The position numbers and the translations under genes are program-made. From NCBI GenBank assembly GCA_963698255.1, contig CAVOQD010000004.1, forward strand, positions 197,959 to 261,958: DNA of 64,000 nt. The letters run 5' to 3'. A model generated the notes under the pieces. The model was not told the origin of the DNA. It searched no databases and saw nothing but the letters and a program-made list of their open reading frames with translations. Below are positions 38,538-49,627 of the stretch, piece by piece (the stretch's first letter is position 1; each line of letters begins with the position of its first letter). The DNA is from JAWKOK01 sp963698255 (GTDB lineage Bacteria; Chloroflexota; Anaerolineae; Caldilineales; Caldilineaceae).

Positions 38538-38614
38538 CTTGTAGCACGACATTTATGTCGTAGCCTGCTCTCCGAGCGAACCAACCGGCTACGACATAAA
38601 TGTCGTGCTACAAG
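38538..38614. repeat. 28 bp perfect inverted repeat of the ACGACATTTATGTCGT family
   Basis: The arms 38538-38565 and 38587-38614 are perfect inverted copies, each containing the internal dyad CGACATTTATGTCG, around a 21 nt loop. It lies inside the dehydratase operon between the large+medium and the small subunit genes. A second, more diverged copy is at 59564-59640. Confidence 0.8.
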
Positions 38615-38623
38615 TTATGCTTC

Positions 38624-40859
38624 CTAAAAATCCGGCTCCCAGTCGAAGAACATCTCGGTGGGCGGCTTGTCCTCGATGGCCGCGGTCTCGCGCTGGTGCA
38701 GCAACGTCGTCTTGACGATCAGACGCAGGCGCGCGCCGTTGTCGATCTTGACCGCCACCGGCTTGGTCGGTCGATCCAGCGCGTAGCGGGCCGCGTTGCG
38801 CCCGATGGCCTCGTAGGTCTCCAGCGTCAGGCTGGGCGACTGGGGGAAGAGTTCCAGGTTGTTGAGCCGGGCCAGTCCACGCTTGTGGATGACCGCCGTG
38901 CCCCGCGATTGCAGCCCGATGGCGATGCCCGATCCGCTGACCTGCGCGCCGATGTAGCCGATGGCCGCACAGTCTGACGTGTGGTGGACCTTGATCATGC
39001 GTGCGATCATGCCCTCTCGGGCCACGCCGGTGAGGATGGCGATCAGCACATCCTCGTGGCTGAGGCCGCCGATGGTGCTGGTCAGCGTGTCGTTGAAGGC
39101 CGGGCCGACCGCGACCAGGATCTCGTTGCGCGTGCCGTCGCGCACAGGCCCCAGCGCGATCAGCTTGTCTGACGGCTGGCCGATGTTGTCGTCGATGAAG
39201 TCGTAGGGTTGCTTGGCCTGGGGGATGGCCTGGATCTCGGCCCAGCGCTCGCCCTCGACACGATAGCCGGTGCCGGGGCCGGCATAGTCGTTGACATCGT
39301 TGATGGCGCTGAGCACGTGGAAATCCCGGTCAAAGATGGCCGAGGGCTGCAGATAGTCGGCGGCCAGGCGTTGGCGACCCATCTCCAGCACGTTGGCGGC
39401 CACGTCTTCGAAGCCGCGGCGTTGCAGCGCGGCGGCCACGTCGATCATGGTCAGGTCGCTCTCCAGAAAGCGGTCGGCGGCCTCCAGGTCGGCAATCAGG
39501 TCGCGGTCGGCCATGTCCTCGCTGCTGAAGGCGTAGACTGCGGCCTCGATCTCCTCGTCGCTGATGGCCGGGAAGCCAAGCTCGTCGTAGACGGCCTGGA
39601 TGGCCAGCGCACCCTTGCGCCGGATGGCCGTGGTCTCCTCCTCGGAGATGGGGCGCAGACCGGCATCGACCTGCATGTCGCGCTGGAGCACGTTGTAGTC
39701 GTCCAGGTCCTCGGCGTCGAAGTTGCCGCCGCCGAAGAGGTTGTCGCTCTTGGGCATGACGCTGAAGCCGGAGTGGACGAAGTCGGTGCCGGGCAGAAAT
39801 TGCAGCATGAGCTTGGCCGTCTTGCGGATCTCCGAATGGGAGGCCAGCGCGTCGTTGCCCGACGCCACTTCCAGCCCGAGCATGGAGGCCAGCAGGTTCT
39901 CGGCCAGCACGGCGCGCACGCCGCCGGGCAAGGCCTCGGGCAGGGCGATGCAGGAGATGGAGCCGTTCTGCACGCCCTGGCTGCCCGCGCCCTTGGTCAC
40001 CAGCAGACAGCGCGCCTCCAGATAGAGCATGGAGCATTGCTCGGCGTTGCCCATCAGCGCCTCGGAGCCGGTGCCCGACGTGAAGCGGACCTTGACGCCG
40101 CGGGAGGCATAGGCCGAGGCCAAGAAAGCCTTGGACCAGGGCGTGTCGTCGCCGTCGACAAAGGTCTGCTCGGTGCCGTAGACCGAGAGCGTCTCGGCGT
40201 AGGTGATCAGTCCCTTCATGGCCAGCTTCAGTCCCAGCGCCTCTTCGACCGCGCATTGGGTCAGCACGCCGCCGCGTCCCGGTCTGGGTGCCGACCAGGA
40301 TGGCCAGCGCGTTGAAGGGCGCGTTGCGGGCCACGCGCACGGTGGTCTCGACTTCGGCAAAGCCGCGCAGGCCGGCCTCGGCTGCGTCGGCGGCCAGCAG
40401 CGCAGGATGCTCCTTCCAGTTGGTGACGTGGGCCTGGTTGGCGGGCGTGCGCCGCACGCGCATCTTGGCCAGCCCCATCATCATCTCCAGCACGTTCATG
40501 TGGCGCATGATCTCGACCAGCTTGGCCGGCGTGCAGCCGCCGATCAACTGGCGGACTTCCTTCTGGGGCACATTGACATCGACCAGCATACGCGCCAGCG
40601 TCAGCGACGGCACGCTCATGGCCGCCTCGGCCACGTTCAGGTCCAGCGCCTGATCGGCGATGAAGATGTCGATGGCGTCGAAGTCGGCGCGCAGTCGGCC
40701 GTCCATCTCGACCACGCGGCCGTCCTCGAGCCGCAGGCTGGGTTCCGGATCGTAGGGACTGTCGGTCACGATCAGCCCGGCCTCGGGCCAGGGATCGACA
40801 AAGGTTTCACGGTTGATGTCACGCTCGGCCAGGGCGGCAAAACGACGGGATCGGGTCAT
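38624..40859 (-). CDS. B12-dependent diol/glycerol dehydratase, fused large and medium subunits (one frameshift)
   Basis: About 744 aa. Residues 1-550 are the catalytic large subunit (TIM barrel), with GGCTPAKLVEIMRHMNVLEM, FTSGTGSEALMGNAEQCSM and GTDFVHSGFSVMPKSDNLF. From about residue 550 the chain continues into the cobalamin-binding medium subunit, with VAVGPAFNDTLTSTIGG, LTGVAREGMIARMIKVHHTSD and GSGIAIGLQSRGTAVIH. The frame changes once near 40285 (an extra G in a GG run). The fusion is known from some Actinobacteria. The enzyme converts 1,2-propanediol or glycerol to the aldehyde. The specific substrate here is unknown. Confidence 0.87.
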
Positions 40860-40892
40860 GGGAAGCTTCCAGTTTGTCTGATGCTTGTTTGT

Positions 40893-40984
40893 ATAGAACG
40901 CGGATGACGCGGATTAGGGCGGATAAATACAGATCTAAAAAAGATCAGCGAAAATTCGCCCGATCCGCGTCATCCGCGTTCTAT
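40893..40984. repeat. Inverted repeat of the GCGGAT family
   Basis: A perfect 22 bp arm, ATAGAACGCGGATGACGCGG and two further bases (40893-40914), pairs with 40963-40984. The 48 bp loop has no coding capacity. The element fills the gap between the M24 peptidase stop (40996) and the dehydratase start (40859). A relative lies at 62909-63049. Confidence 0.75.
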
Positions 40985-40995
40985 CACTTCCGAAA

Positions 40996-42076
40996 TTACA
41001 ACGAAATCAGTTCTTTGCTTGTCGTCATCAGGTTTTCGAAACCGTTCTTGCGCACGACGATCACATCCTCGATGCGGACACCGAATTTGTCCTGCAGGTA
41101 GGCGCCCGCATCGACCGACATCACCATACCAGATTCCAGTTGCTCAGGCACATTGGGTTTGAAGGCCGGGCCGGGGTCATGGGCGGCCATGCCGACTTGA
41201 TGGCCCAATCCATGGGTGAAGAACTTACCGTAGCCGGCTGCCTCGATGACTGCGCGGGCCGCGGCGTCCACATCGCCCAGCACAGCGCCCGGTCTGATCT
41301 GTTCGAAGGCAGCGTCCTGTGCGTTGCGGACGGTGGCGTAGAGCCGGCGCATCTCATGGGTGGGCGCGCCGACACAGATCGTACGCGTCATGTCCGAACA
41401 GTAGCCGTGAAGCACGACGCCCATGTCGATGATCACAAGGTCGCCGTCACGAATCCGGCGCTGATCCGGCTGGTGGTGGATCTCCCAGGCGTTCTCGCCG
41501 ATAGCGACGATGGGGCCGAAGGAGGGGCCGTCGAGTTCTTCGTTCTCGGCAATGCGGCTGAGAATTCTGCCGCACAGGTAGCGTTCAGTGACGCCGGGTA
41601 CGATGTCGGTCAGCGTGGCGGAGAAAATCTCCTCGGCAAAAGTCTGTGCTTTTCGAAGATAGCTCACCTCCGCATCCGATTTTGTAGATCGAACGGTCTC
41701 GATAGTCCTGGTGCTCTTCAGGTCAAATCCCTCAAGCTCGCTTTGGAGTTGCAGAAAGCGTTCATGGCTGACATCGCTCTCAACGCCGATGGTCGATCCG
41801 GTGACCAGGCGCTTCATGATCTCCTCGACGGGGTTTGCTTCGGTCGAGAGTTCGACTTCGTGCGTCTGCTTTTCGGCCCAGGGAATGCAGCGAAACGACG
41901 TGAAGAGCACGATCTGATCCGGCGTAACCAGCAGCCTACGTGGTTCGCCCCGAAATCCGGGTCGCATAGCGCACATTGTGTGCGCCTGTGATGAAGAGCG
42001 CGTCGACGTCGTCGGTTGCCATCTGCTCGTGGATGCGGCGTTGGCGCGTGGCCAATGTATGCGTTGAGAAGTCCAT
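40996..42076 (-). CDS. M24 family metallopeptidase (Xaa-Pro peptidase-like, one frameshift)
   Basis: About 360 aa. The N-terminal creatinase-like domain starts MDFSTHTLATRQRRIHEQM at 42076. One frame change near 41950 leads to PRRLLVTPDQIVLF. The catalytic pita-bread domain has VIIDMGVVLHGYCSDMTRT (two Asp ligands), THGLGHQVGM (His) and VRIEDVIVV (Glu). The fourth ligand position, Glu in TIEPGIY of relatives, is Asp here (SVDAGAYL). It is cytosolic. The likely role is dipeptide or creatine-type substrate cleavage, with the specificity open. Confidence 0.85.
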
Positions 42077-42185
42077 GTTGTTGGAACCTGTAGTTGTGTT
42101 TTGGATAGTCAACTCTATGTGCGGTTTGTTGAAGGTTCACAAAATAGTCCGGTAATCGGGCATGGCTCGTTACTGGTTAACATTT

Positions 42186-43699
42186 GTAGGTGCGGTTTGC
42201 AACCCATACGCATCAACTTAAGGTTATGTCTAGTTCCGGGGTGTCCTCAAAATCATAGGAATCCCAGTGGTAGAACTCAGAAATCAGAGCAAGAAGTCGG
42301 CTCGAGTTGGGGGATTTACGTCGTTTCTGCTTGAAGCCGAAATGATCGACATGATGATAGAACACCTGAATCTGCCCAACAAAAGCGTCTGACATTCCAA
42401 GCGTGATGTGCAACGTACGTGCAAAGCGTTCTAGCATACCACGCATCTTGAACAGACTTATCTCCCTATCGAACTGGGCGCCAAAAGGTAGCCTGACAGG
42501 TGCAATCAGGAAATAGGTTAGGATCACGCCGATCAAGCGGGCATAAAACTCGGTCATGATGCGTTCCGGCCGCAGAGATGCGACATAGTCAAGACCGCAG
42601 AAGCTTTTGCACATCTTGAAGACCAGTTCAATCTGCCAACGGATTCGATAGAGTGTAGCGACATCTTCCTTGCGCAGTCTAGCCGAAGGTACATTGGTGA
42701 TGAAGAGCCCCCAATCAAAGAGTTTCAGACATTCCTTGGAGGCTGTTCTGCCATGGCGACGAGCATTGGCCTTGGCTTTCTGCCTCCGTCGGTCGGCCAC
42801 TTCTTGAGAAAGACGGATAGCAATCAGACGACATGGAATGTGATGACAAGGTCGGCTGCCGATACGAACGTCGTATTCAGCCACTGGTTCACACTGGTTT
42901 GCCAGCAAGTCTGCCAGGGCAATTCGCTCTCCTTCTTGATCGATGAGCGCAGTCTGCACTTGCAGTCGAGAAAGGAAGTAAGCGCCTATTGCACTGATTG
43001 CCCGGAACGTCTCTAGCACATAGTATCCGAGGTCCATGATGTAGAGTGCGTCCTTTTCGAGCACATTCCAGTGGCCACGATACCCTTGGTCCGGCGCTCG
43101 CCCATGAGTCAATTCAAGCTGTTTAAACTGGCCGCGTAGATAATCAAAGACCAGTTGCACCTTCATGCTCGCAGTCGATGCATTGCCGCCAGAACCGGGA
43201 AAGAGTTCACTCATGTTGGCTGGCAAGCTGATCTGACTGCTGTCAACCAGATAGACGCCGCTGAATTGGTTGAGCAACTTGATTGCCAGCGGCTCAGTTT
43301 GGCGAAAATGCTCTAGAGACAGCGTCCACATTTCCTCTAGAAAGGCTTGGCTTCCAGCGTTGATGCGACGATCAAGTCCTTGCTCAGTGATTTCGACGCC
43401 AACATCCAGACAACTTTGGGCCAAACTCGACAGCGTCATTTCTCGCTTTTCCAGAATACTGAAGACGATGGAAGCCAGAAACACACATCCGGTCAACTTG
43501 GACCGTCTCTGGACGAATTTCGTCCTTCTGGCTATGCTCTCGACTTGCACACCGAAAAACTGTTGGATCGTTTCGCTGATTTTTTCTAAATTGGGTTGCA
43601 TCATATCCTCCTATCATGGTTATCAGAGTGATATAATACAACCTGCTGCAGCTAAACATAACCTTAGGTTGATGCCTATGGGTTGCAAACCGCACCTAC
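42186..43699 (-). mobile_element. IS4-type insertion sequence, apparently intact
   Basis: The 1,514 bp element is bounded by inverted repeats of about 43 bp: GTAGGTGCGGTTTGCAACCC at 42186 and its inverse ending at 43699. The arms differ at only two positions over 42 bases and run to TTAAGGTTATG and CATAACCTTA. It carries one complete transposase gene. I see no clear target duplication. Instead the flanks themselves are weak inverted copies (42163-42185 against 43709-43730). Confidence 0.85.
42213..43604 (-). CDS. IS4 family transposase
   Basis: Full-length DDE transposase of 463 aa. Catalytic residues are Asp in VYLVDSSQI, Asp in YIMDLGYY and Glu in the YREK-like block YRIRWQIELVFK. It fills the element almost completely and shows no frameshift, unlike most neighbours. 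The GC is lower than in the surrounding genes, which fits recent arrival. Confidence 0.92.
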   Translation of the reverse strand: MMQPNLEKISETIQQFFGVQVESIARRTKFVQRRSKLTGCVFLASIVFSILEKREMTLSSLAQSCLDVGVEITEQGLDRRINAGSQAFLEEMWTLSLEHFRQTEPLAIKLLNQFSGVYLVDSSQISLPANMSELFPGSGGNASTASMKVQLVFDYLRGQFKQLELTHGRAPDQGYRGHWNVLEKDALYIMDLGYYVLETFRAISAIGAYFLSRLQVQTALIDQEGERIALADLLANQCEPVAEYDVRIGSRPCHHIPCRLIAIRLSQEVADRRRQKAKANARRHGRTASKECLKLFDWGLFITNVPSARLRKEDVATLYRIRWQIELVFKMCKSFCGLDYVASLRPERIMTEFYARLIGVILTYFLIAPVRLPFGAQFDREISLFKMRGMLERFARTLHITLGMSDAFVGQIQVFYHHVDHFGFKQKRRKSPNSSRLLALISEFYHWDSYDFEDTPELDITLS

Positions 43700-43832
43700 G
43701 GTAAGGCCAAATTGTAAACCAGTCGAGCCACTGTGGCGTGAACCATGTCGGTAATCGTAATTGTTGTCGAGTACACGGAAGTCAGGCTTTTGAAGAAAGC
43801 CTGACTTCTTCTCACGGCGCAGAACGAAGACC

Positions 43833-44105
43833 CTGCAGGGAGATTGGCGCAGGAAGGGAATGCCGTCGCTGATCATGGCGTCCCCCATACGGTAACGGAA
43901 GACCGCACGCCCAGGCCAGGGTGCCTAACCGTTCCAAGAAAACGAATCCCTAATTGACGGCCTGAAAGCCGCTGTGAAAGTGTCGTCATAAGGGGAGACA
44001 ATCGTTTGCAGCGGCCTAACGCTGCTGCAAACCGAATGGCCCACCCACGCCCAGCACCACCTGCATGATAATGGGCGAGGGGCTGATGGGCAAAATATGC
44101 AGAAA
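43833..44105 (-). pseudogene. Peptide ABC permease (DppC type) C-terminal remnant, copy A
   Basis: On the minus strand the piece at 43833-43925 encodes AMISDGIPFLRQSP, and the piece at about 44015-44100 encodes LPISPSPIIMQVVLGVGG. Both match the DppC-type C-terminus preserved better at 55350-55632 (SPIIVQVTLGVGGA, GAMISDGIPFLRQSP). The two pieces are parted by about 90 bp of unrelated sequence. No start and several stops are present. Confidence 0.7.
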
Positions 44106-44120
44106 CCTGTGGTGCCTAGT

Positions 44121-44203
44121 GAATCCCGGCGGAAATCTTGAACCAGTTCCTGCCAGAGGTAGGGCCGCCAGATTTCTGTCGTGGTATTCACGCCGAACAG
44201 AAC
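44121..44203 (+). pseudogene. Fragment similar to the N-terminus of the 53505 gene
   Basis: GTGAATCCCGGCGGAAATCT and the following bases to 44203 encode LVNPGGN...RRT, parallel to LVNPGKNPRTVTPGG...RRT of the glycine-rich protein gene at 53559-53640. The fragment has no continuation. The nearby presence of a DppC-type remnant repeats the arrangement at 53.5-55.6 kb. Confidence 0.6.
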
Positions 44204-44255
44204 TAGTTAGGGTGTGTTGGCGCAAAGCACTTGCTGTACCAACACACCCATATGC

Positions 44256-47200
44256 CTAACTCTGCACACTTGGGAGATAGATGTGGTAGCTGCCTGGGAC
44301 GACCGGAATGACCGTGGGCGTGGGCGTGGTCAATTCATCCCAGCCCTCGATGGTGTCCGCCAGCGTGAAGCCGGAGATCGCCAGCCCACAAGCGAGGTCG
44401 GCAACCGGCGCCACAAGCGGCTGCAGGTAGCTCAGCAAATTTGATTGGGTTGACGATTTCCGCTAACTCTACCGACAACGGCGAGGACAGCGCGTCAATC
44501 GATCCTTTGATTCAGACTGCCTCGTATATTTCCATAGAACATCCATAGCATGATGGGAGAAACCACCAGCCCATCGATAGACGGAATCTCCGGCGGCACT
44601 GCGGGGAATGGAATCTAAAACCAGCAACACAAGTGCAACAATGGACGTAGCGATCAGCCCATGCCGATCGGCGTGAAGACATCACCCTCGACCAGTGCGA
44701 AGGCAGTTGCCCAGCGACTACCAGTGACAATTAGGATTTTGCCGAGACTGTTAATTCCGACTCGCTGCAACAGTGTCGATCGATATCGAGGATGGCGGTC
44801 ATGAAGCCGCCAACTAAGGCGGTAATCGCCCCGTCAATGCCCTGGACTCGTGGCAAGGACAATGTTTGATGCAGCCGAGACGCCGGTCACCGAAACCTGG
44901 TCGCCGGGATAGCGTGCCCTCGACGATTCGATAGATCAGGGTGATGGGGATGGCGATCACGAAGGCAGCAGATCAGATCCAGGAAGGTGAGATCGTTGCC
45001 GGTCATCGCCTTCCAGAGGGCCGACAGGATCGGGATATCCACGCCTGCGCCGCGCTCGATCAGCTCGACAATGCCTCGGCCGCATTCATGATCCCATCGT
45101 AGCAGATCGTTTAACAATACCAGCACATCGTCGACCAGCATCTTGAGGGCGCTCGAGGAGATCGACCAGCAGCGAGGCAAAGAACTCCTTAGGCGAGCCG
45201 AACTTGATCTGGTTGTGGAAGTTGCTGTTGAACCTGGTTGACTTTGGCGACGTTGCTGGCACGGGCTGAAGAAGCTCTGAAAGAATTGGCTCAGCGGATT
45301 ATCGCTGGCGGTGGCCGGCGTTGTTCCCTGGGCATAGTTCTGGCGCAGTTTGTGCATGCCCCACATGGCCGGCACCGCCTGCGACGAATTTTGGCCGGAA
45401 CCTTTGGGGCCGACCGCGAAGACGGTGTGCGGGGTGGCGCCCATGCCCGACAGACCGCCGATGCCCGACGTGGCTGCCGCTGGGCGAGAGGCAACGGTCG
45501 ACGCCCGTCAATTCAGCCACGATCCTGTCGAACGCATTGTTGATCTCATCTTCGGCGTTGTTGAAGAAACTGTCGACCGTCGTCTTCAGCGCCGGCAATT
45601 GCGTCGGCGAGATCACTCGTCATGGTCGTAAAGACGCTCTTGATGTGCTGGCCGTCTTCAGCACCTCGCCCAGATGGAAGATGATGCTGAGCGCCTCCGC
45701 CACCTTAACGATGTCCTTGCCCAACTGCACAAAGACGCTGCCGATGGCGATGGCCACATCGACAATGTCGCGCAGCGCCTGGCGCAGTACCTTGACGACA
45801 CCGTTGGCGATGTACTTCAGGCCAATGTAGATGTCACGGCCGACACTGATGACGATCTGCTCAACCTTGGTCACGCCACTCTTGATATCGTCCCACAGCC
45901 CGCGTAACCAACTGACGAAGCTGCCCGGCAATTCCTCCGGCGTGCCTTCCAAGGCATCGATGGCCGCGGCCGCGGTGGCCGGCGTCAGCTCTGTCATCGT
46001 GGCGCCGTCGAAGCTGAGGCCGGTGGACGCAGTGGGGACGACGGCGCGGTTGGCAGGCGTGGCGACCGGGCTGTAGGCCGCGCCGGCCAGGTCGTCGTAG
46101 GCCAGATAGGCGCCGGCGGCCGCTGTGGTCGCAGCCGTGGTCGCAGCCAAAGCGCGCGCAGACGTCGTGGTCCCGCCGCTCTGGTAGCCCACCGCGCTTG
46201 TCAGCTTGCTGGTCACTGCGGCCGCGGCCGTGGCCTGGGGCTGTTCGCCGCCGCTAAAGAGCGGCGGTGGATTGGTGAGATTGCTGGTGTCATAGGGCGC
46301 GGCAGTCGCCAGATTGATCCGGGTGGGATCGGGGTTGGCGGTGCTTTCATAGTGGGTGGTGGCCAGGCGACTGTGGAATTCCCGGTCGGGATAGACCACG
46401 ATCCGCTCGTATGGGTCCATGAAAGCCGGCCCACAAGCTGAGCGCGCCGGTCGAGAGGTCCGTGGCGTCGCTGACGATGGTCAGGCTGCCCGTGGCATCG
46501 GTCTGCACCGAGGCGGGCGTGGTGGCGTCGACCGTGTAGGGCTTGCCGTCGATGAGCAGCGCGGTGGATGTATCGGCCCAGACTTTGATCGCCTGGAAGG
46601 GGCGCGGGGCCTTGTTGGCATCCACCACGGTGACGTGAGTCTGGTAGCGGGCGGTGGTCGTCAACTGGCCCGGCGTCTCCTCGTCAAAGTCCTGCATCAG
46701 GGCGGATTCGACGATGAAGTCCCGTTCTGCTTGCAGCAGATCGTCGATGCGGATGGCGTAGACCTGGCCAAAGGGACTGTTGGGATCTTTCGGGTCCAGA
46801 TCCTGCAGCGTACAGAATGCCATTGGCGTCAACGGTCAACTGCGTCGCAAGCATGTGATCTGTCGGGACTTCTAGGAAACTGCCCGTCGTGGGGTCGACG
46901 ACACACACGCTGTTATTCCCATTCAGGCTAAGGCTAAAGGCAAGCATACTGCTCCCCCCGCTGTGTACCGTCATCGGTCCGGCCCCAATGACGCCGCCCC
47001 CCGTGGGTTTCTGCAGATTGAACTGCGTGAATTCCGGGAAATCGTTCAGGGATTTGGTCAGATCGAGCTGATAGAGATTGCCGTCGCTGCCACCGGCAAT
47101 CAGGACGTGTTGACGTCCCCCGGGGGCATTTGCGTCCGCGACGTCAATAACCGCAAGCCCCTGCGTGAACGTGGCGTTATTGGGCAATCTCAAAATGGGA

Positions 47201-49401
47201 TCATCGACAAAAAAGGGATCGATCGGGATCGCGGTCATCGATATCCCGTCGTTGTTGAACATGAATAGACCATCGTCATCATTCCATTTGGCGGTTGAAA
47301 TAGCCGGAACGGTGAAATCGCCTACTGTATAGGAGTTGAGGATGTCATTGGCGCCGCTTCCGTCATGCGCATTGAGTGACCATATGTCCAGGTTGGGACC
47401 GTCTAAGTTGTAATACAGCCCAACATAAATAGTATCCAAGTAGATGATGACAGTTGCACCGGTGAAGTCAGTTTCATTCTCGAATACAGTCGACCAAGCC
47501 GGGGTGACAGATTGATCCGTGCCTTGAGTCAGCGCAGCAGCTGTATCAAGCCAGTGGGCGGTACCGCCGCCAACAACACAGAGCCCACCGCCCCTAAGGG
47601 CCGGCTGGCTGATTGGGCCGGCGCCTGCCTGGAAATACCAGACCTCGGCACCGGTATTCGCATCTAATGCAAAGAGTGTTTGTGCATTGTCGGTTGCGTA
47701 GATAAGCCGATGTACCGGATCATAGACCACGGACGTGCATTCGCCCTGATTCGGGAGCAGTGTGCCCCACAGCTCCTCACCGGTGTGGCTATCCAGGGCC
47801 AAAATGCTGGCGCCCTCATTCACATAGGTCAATCCACTGCCTGCGGTCACCTGGGGATGCTGAATCACGAGTCCGTTGGCGGTGGGCACATAAGAGGGGG
47901 AGGTTTTGAAAAGGTACGGCGATGCATAGGTATGAAGCTGGTTGGCGCTGTCCAGCATCAACGCATTGCCGTACGCGGTGCTGGCCACCTTCTGGATGCC
48001 GGCGGCATTGGGCACGGACAGTTGGGTGGGCGGATACGTTCTTTCCGAAATGAAGCGATAGGCGCTGGCCGTATCGTCGCTGTGCCAGACCGTGCCGTCA
48101 TGGTTGGCGGCAATGTGCTTGACACTGGATCCTAGTTCTGATACTTGGGCAAAGCCGCCGTCCTGGAGGCGATGGGCCACGCCATCACTGCCTAGCACGT
48201 AGACGCGGGTGGCGTCACCCACGGATAGCTGCTGGGGCGTGATGCCACCCAATGAGACCGGTGTCTGCCAACTGCCGTTGGTCAGATCATAGGCATGCAG
48301 GGTGGCGCCACCGGCGCCGGATGTCGATTGGGCAAGGGCGAAGGGTTGGCCGTCATGGCCCACATCGATGTGGGTCACCGTGACGCCGTCAGGGGGGAGG
48401 ATAGGATTCCAGTCGTCGCCGTCATGCTGCATGATTGTCCCATCGGTCGCCAAGCCCCAGAGGCTGCCCACCTGGCCGCGCGGTGCGTGGGCCAACCGTG
48501 GCGACCACGCCGGCACAAGGTCTCCGAGAGAAGTGACGGTCTGCCCCCCTTGATCGACAAATGTCCAAAGTGCCGGCCCTCGGAAGATACTCGTGGCAAT
48601 GTCCTGATCATTGTTGGTTGGGATAATAGCGAAGGCGTCAAACCCTTCGCCTAAGATGTCTCTAACTTCTTCCGTCAGAACAAAATAAAAATCACTTAGT
48701 GGATTATTAAACGACGTAATGGTGCTACCATTACCGGGCTCGACAATAAACGTATCGAGTCCCGTCGGCTGCAAGAACAGCACACCGAAGCTGTCCATTG
48801 TGCCGGCTGCATAGATTATGCCATCCGGCGAGCCCGTCGGCCATTGTGATATTTTATTGGCTAACTGCGGTGTAGTCGGCTCATTTACATTGACGTAGCG
48901 CCCGTTGTGGAAGAGGAAAATCTCGCCGCCTATGTTGCCAACGCGGACAGTGGCAATAGCGCCGTCAAGATCTTTTGTGAACATGGGTGGGAGCTGCGGC
49001 CACTTTTCACTGATCAGCTGCGTCGATACCAGCTGGTTGTTCGTTGTGTTGTAGATGGCCACCTCATTGTCTCGGAACAGATACAAGTCATCACCAACCA
49101 GTGTGGCTGCGTCCACACCGCGGCCAAAGGTTTCCCAATTTTGCTGCACGCCATCATAGACGTGGGGAATGCCTTGGGCATCCACTGCCCACTGGGTGCC
49201 ATCCCAGCCCGCGCTGATGTCCATGATGGCGTTGCCGGTCGGCAATACCGACGCCACTGGGGTAAAGGCGTTGGGGCCTTCGGTCATCAACTTGCTCTGG
49301 GCACGGGCGTGGGGCAGGGGGAGCTGTGACGAGAGCGCCAGCAGGGTCATGCTGGCGGCGGTTGCTTTCAGGAACTCACGGCGGCTTATCTTTCCGGGCA
49401 T
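44256..49401 (-). CDS. Giant Tat-exported beta-propeller protein of unknown function (many frameshifts toward 3' end)
   Basis: The start at 49401 follows AAGGAGAT. The Tat signal SRREFLK at residues 6-12 leads to a likely cleavage after ARA near residue 34. Residues 40-860 form one open frame with PQQ/WD-like blades (for example TLFALDANTGAEVWYFQAG and SILALDSHTGEELWGTLLP). After frame changes near 46830 and 46415 comes a helical C-terminal region (VSWLRGLWDDIKSGVTKVEQ, IDIVKVAEALSIIF-like stretches). More changes near 45620, 45480, 45300, 45130, 44950 and in-frame stops beyond 44850 follow. The final frame ends YHIYLPSVQS at 44256. The full protein would have about 1,700 residues. The 5' two-thirds look functional and the 3' end may be truly decayed. 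Confidence 0.65.
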
Positions 49402-49627
49402 AACGCATCTCCTTTGTCAATCACGGGTACAGTTTGGCACAAATCGGTCGGACTGCTGCCTAAAATCGCAGTCCTGTTACCGTGACTTGACTCTACTGCG
49501 CTACCATTAGCAAATCATTGGCAGACCATTGTGAGCGTAGTCTGCCACTGCACTTGCGGCACTTTTTTGCTGCGCCGTCGGCTTCGCTGATCCTGCCAAT
49601 TCGAAGTGAGATTGTTTACATGTAGCA

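Noticed and set aside
39209..40315. 368-codon plus-strand open frame opposite the diol dehydratase gene
   Set aside because: It is Gly/Val/His-rich in the way typical of the complement of a GC-rich gene, and the minus strand carries unmistakable dehydratase motifs.
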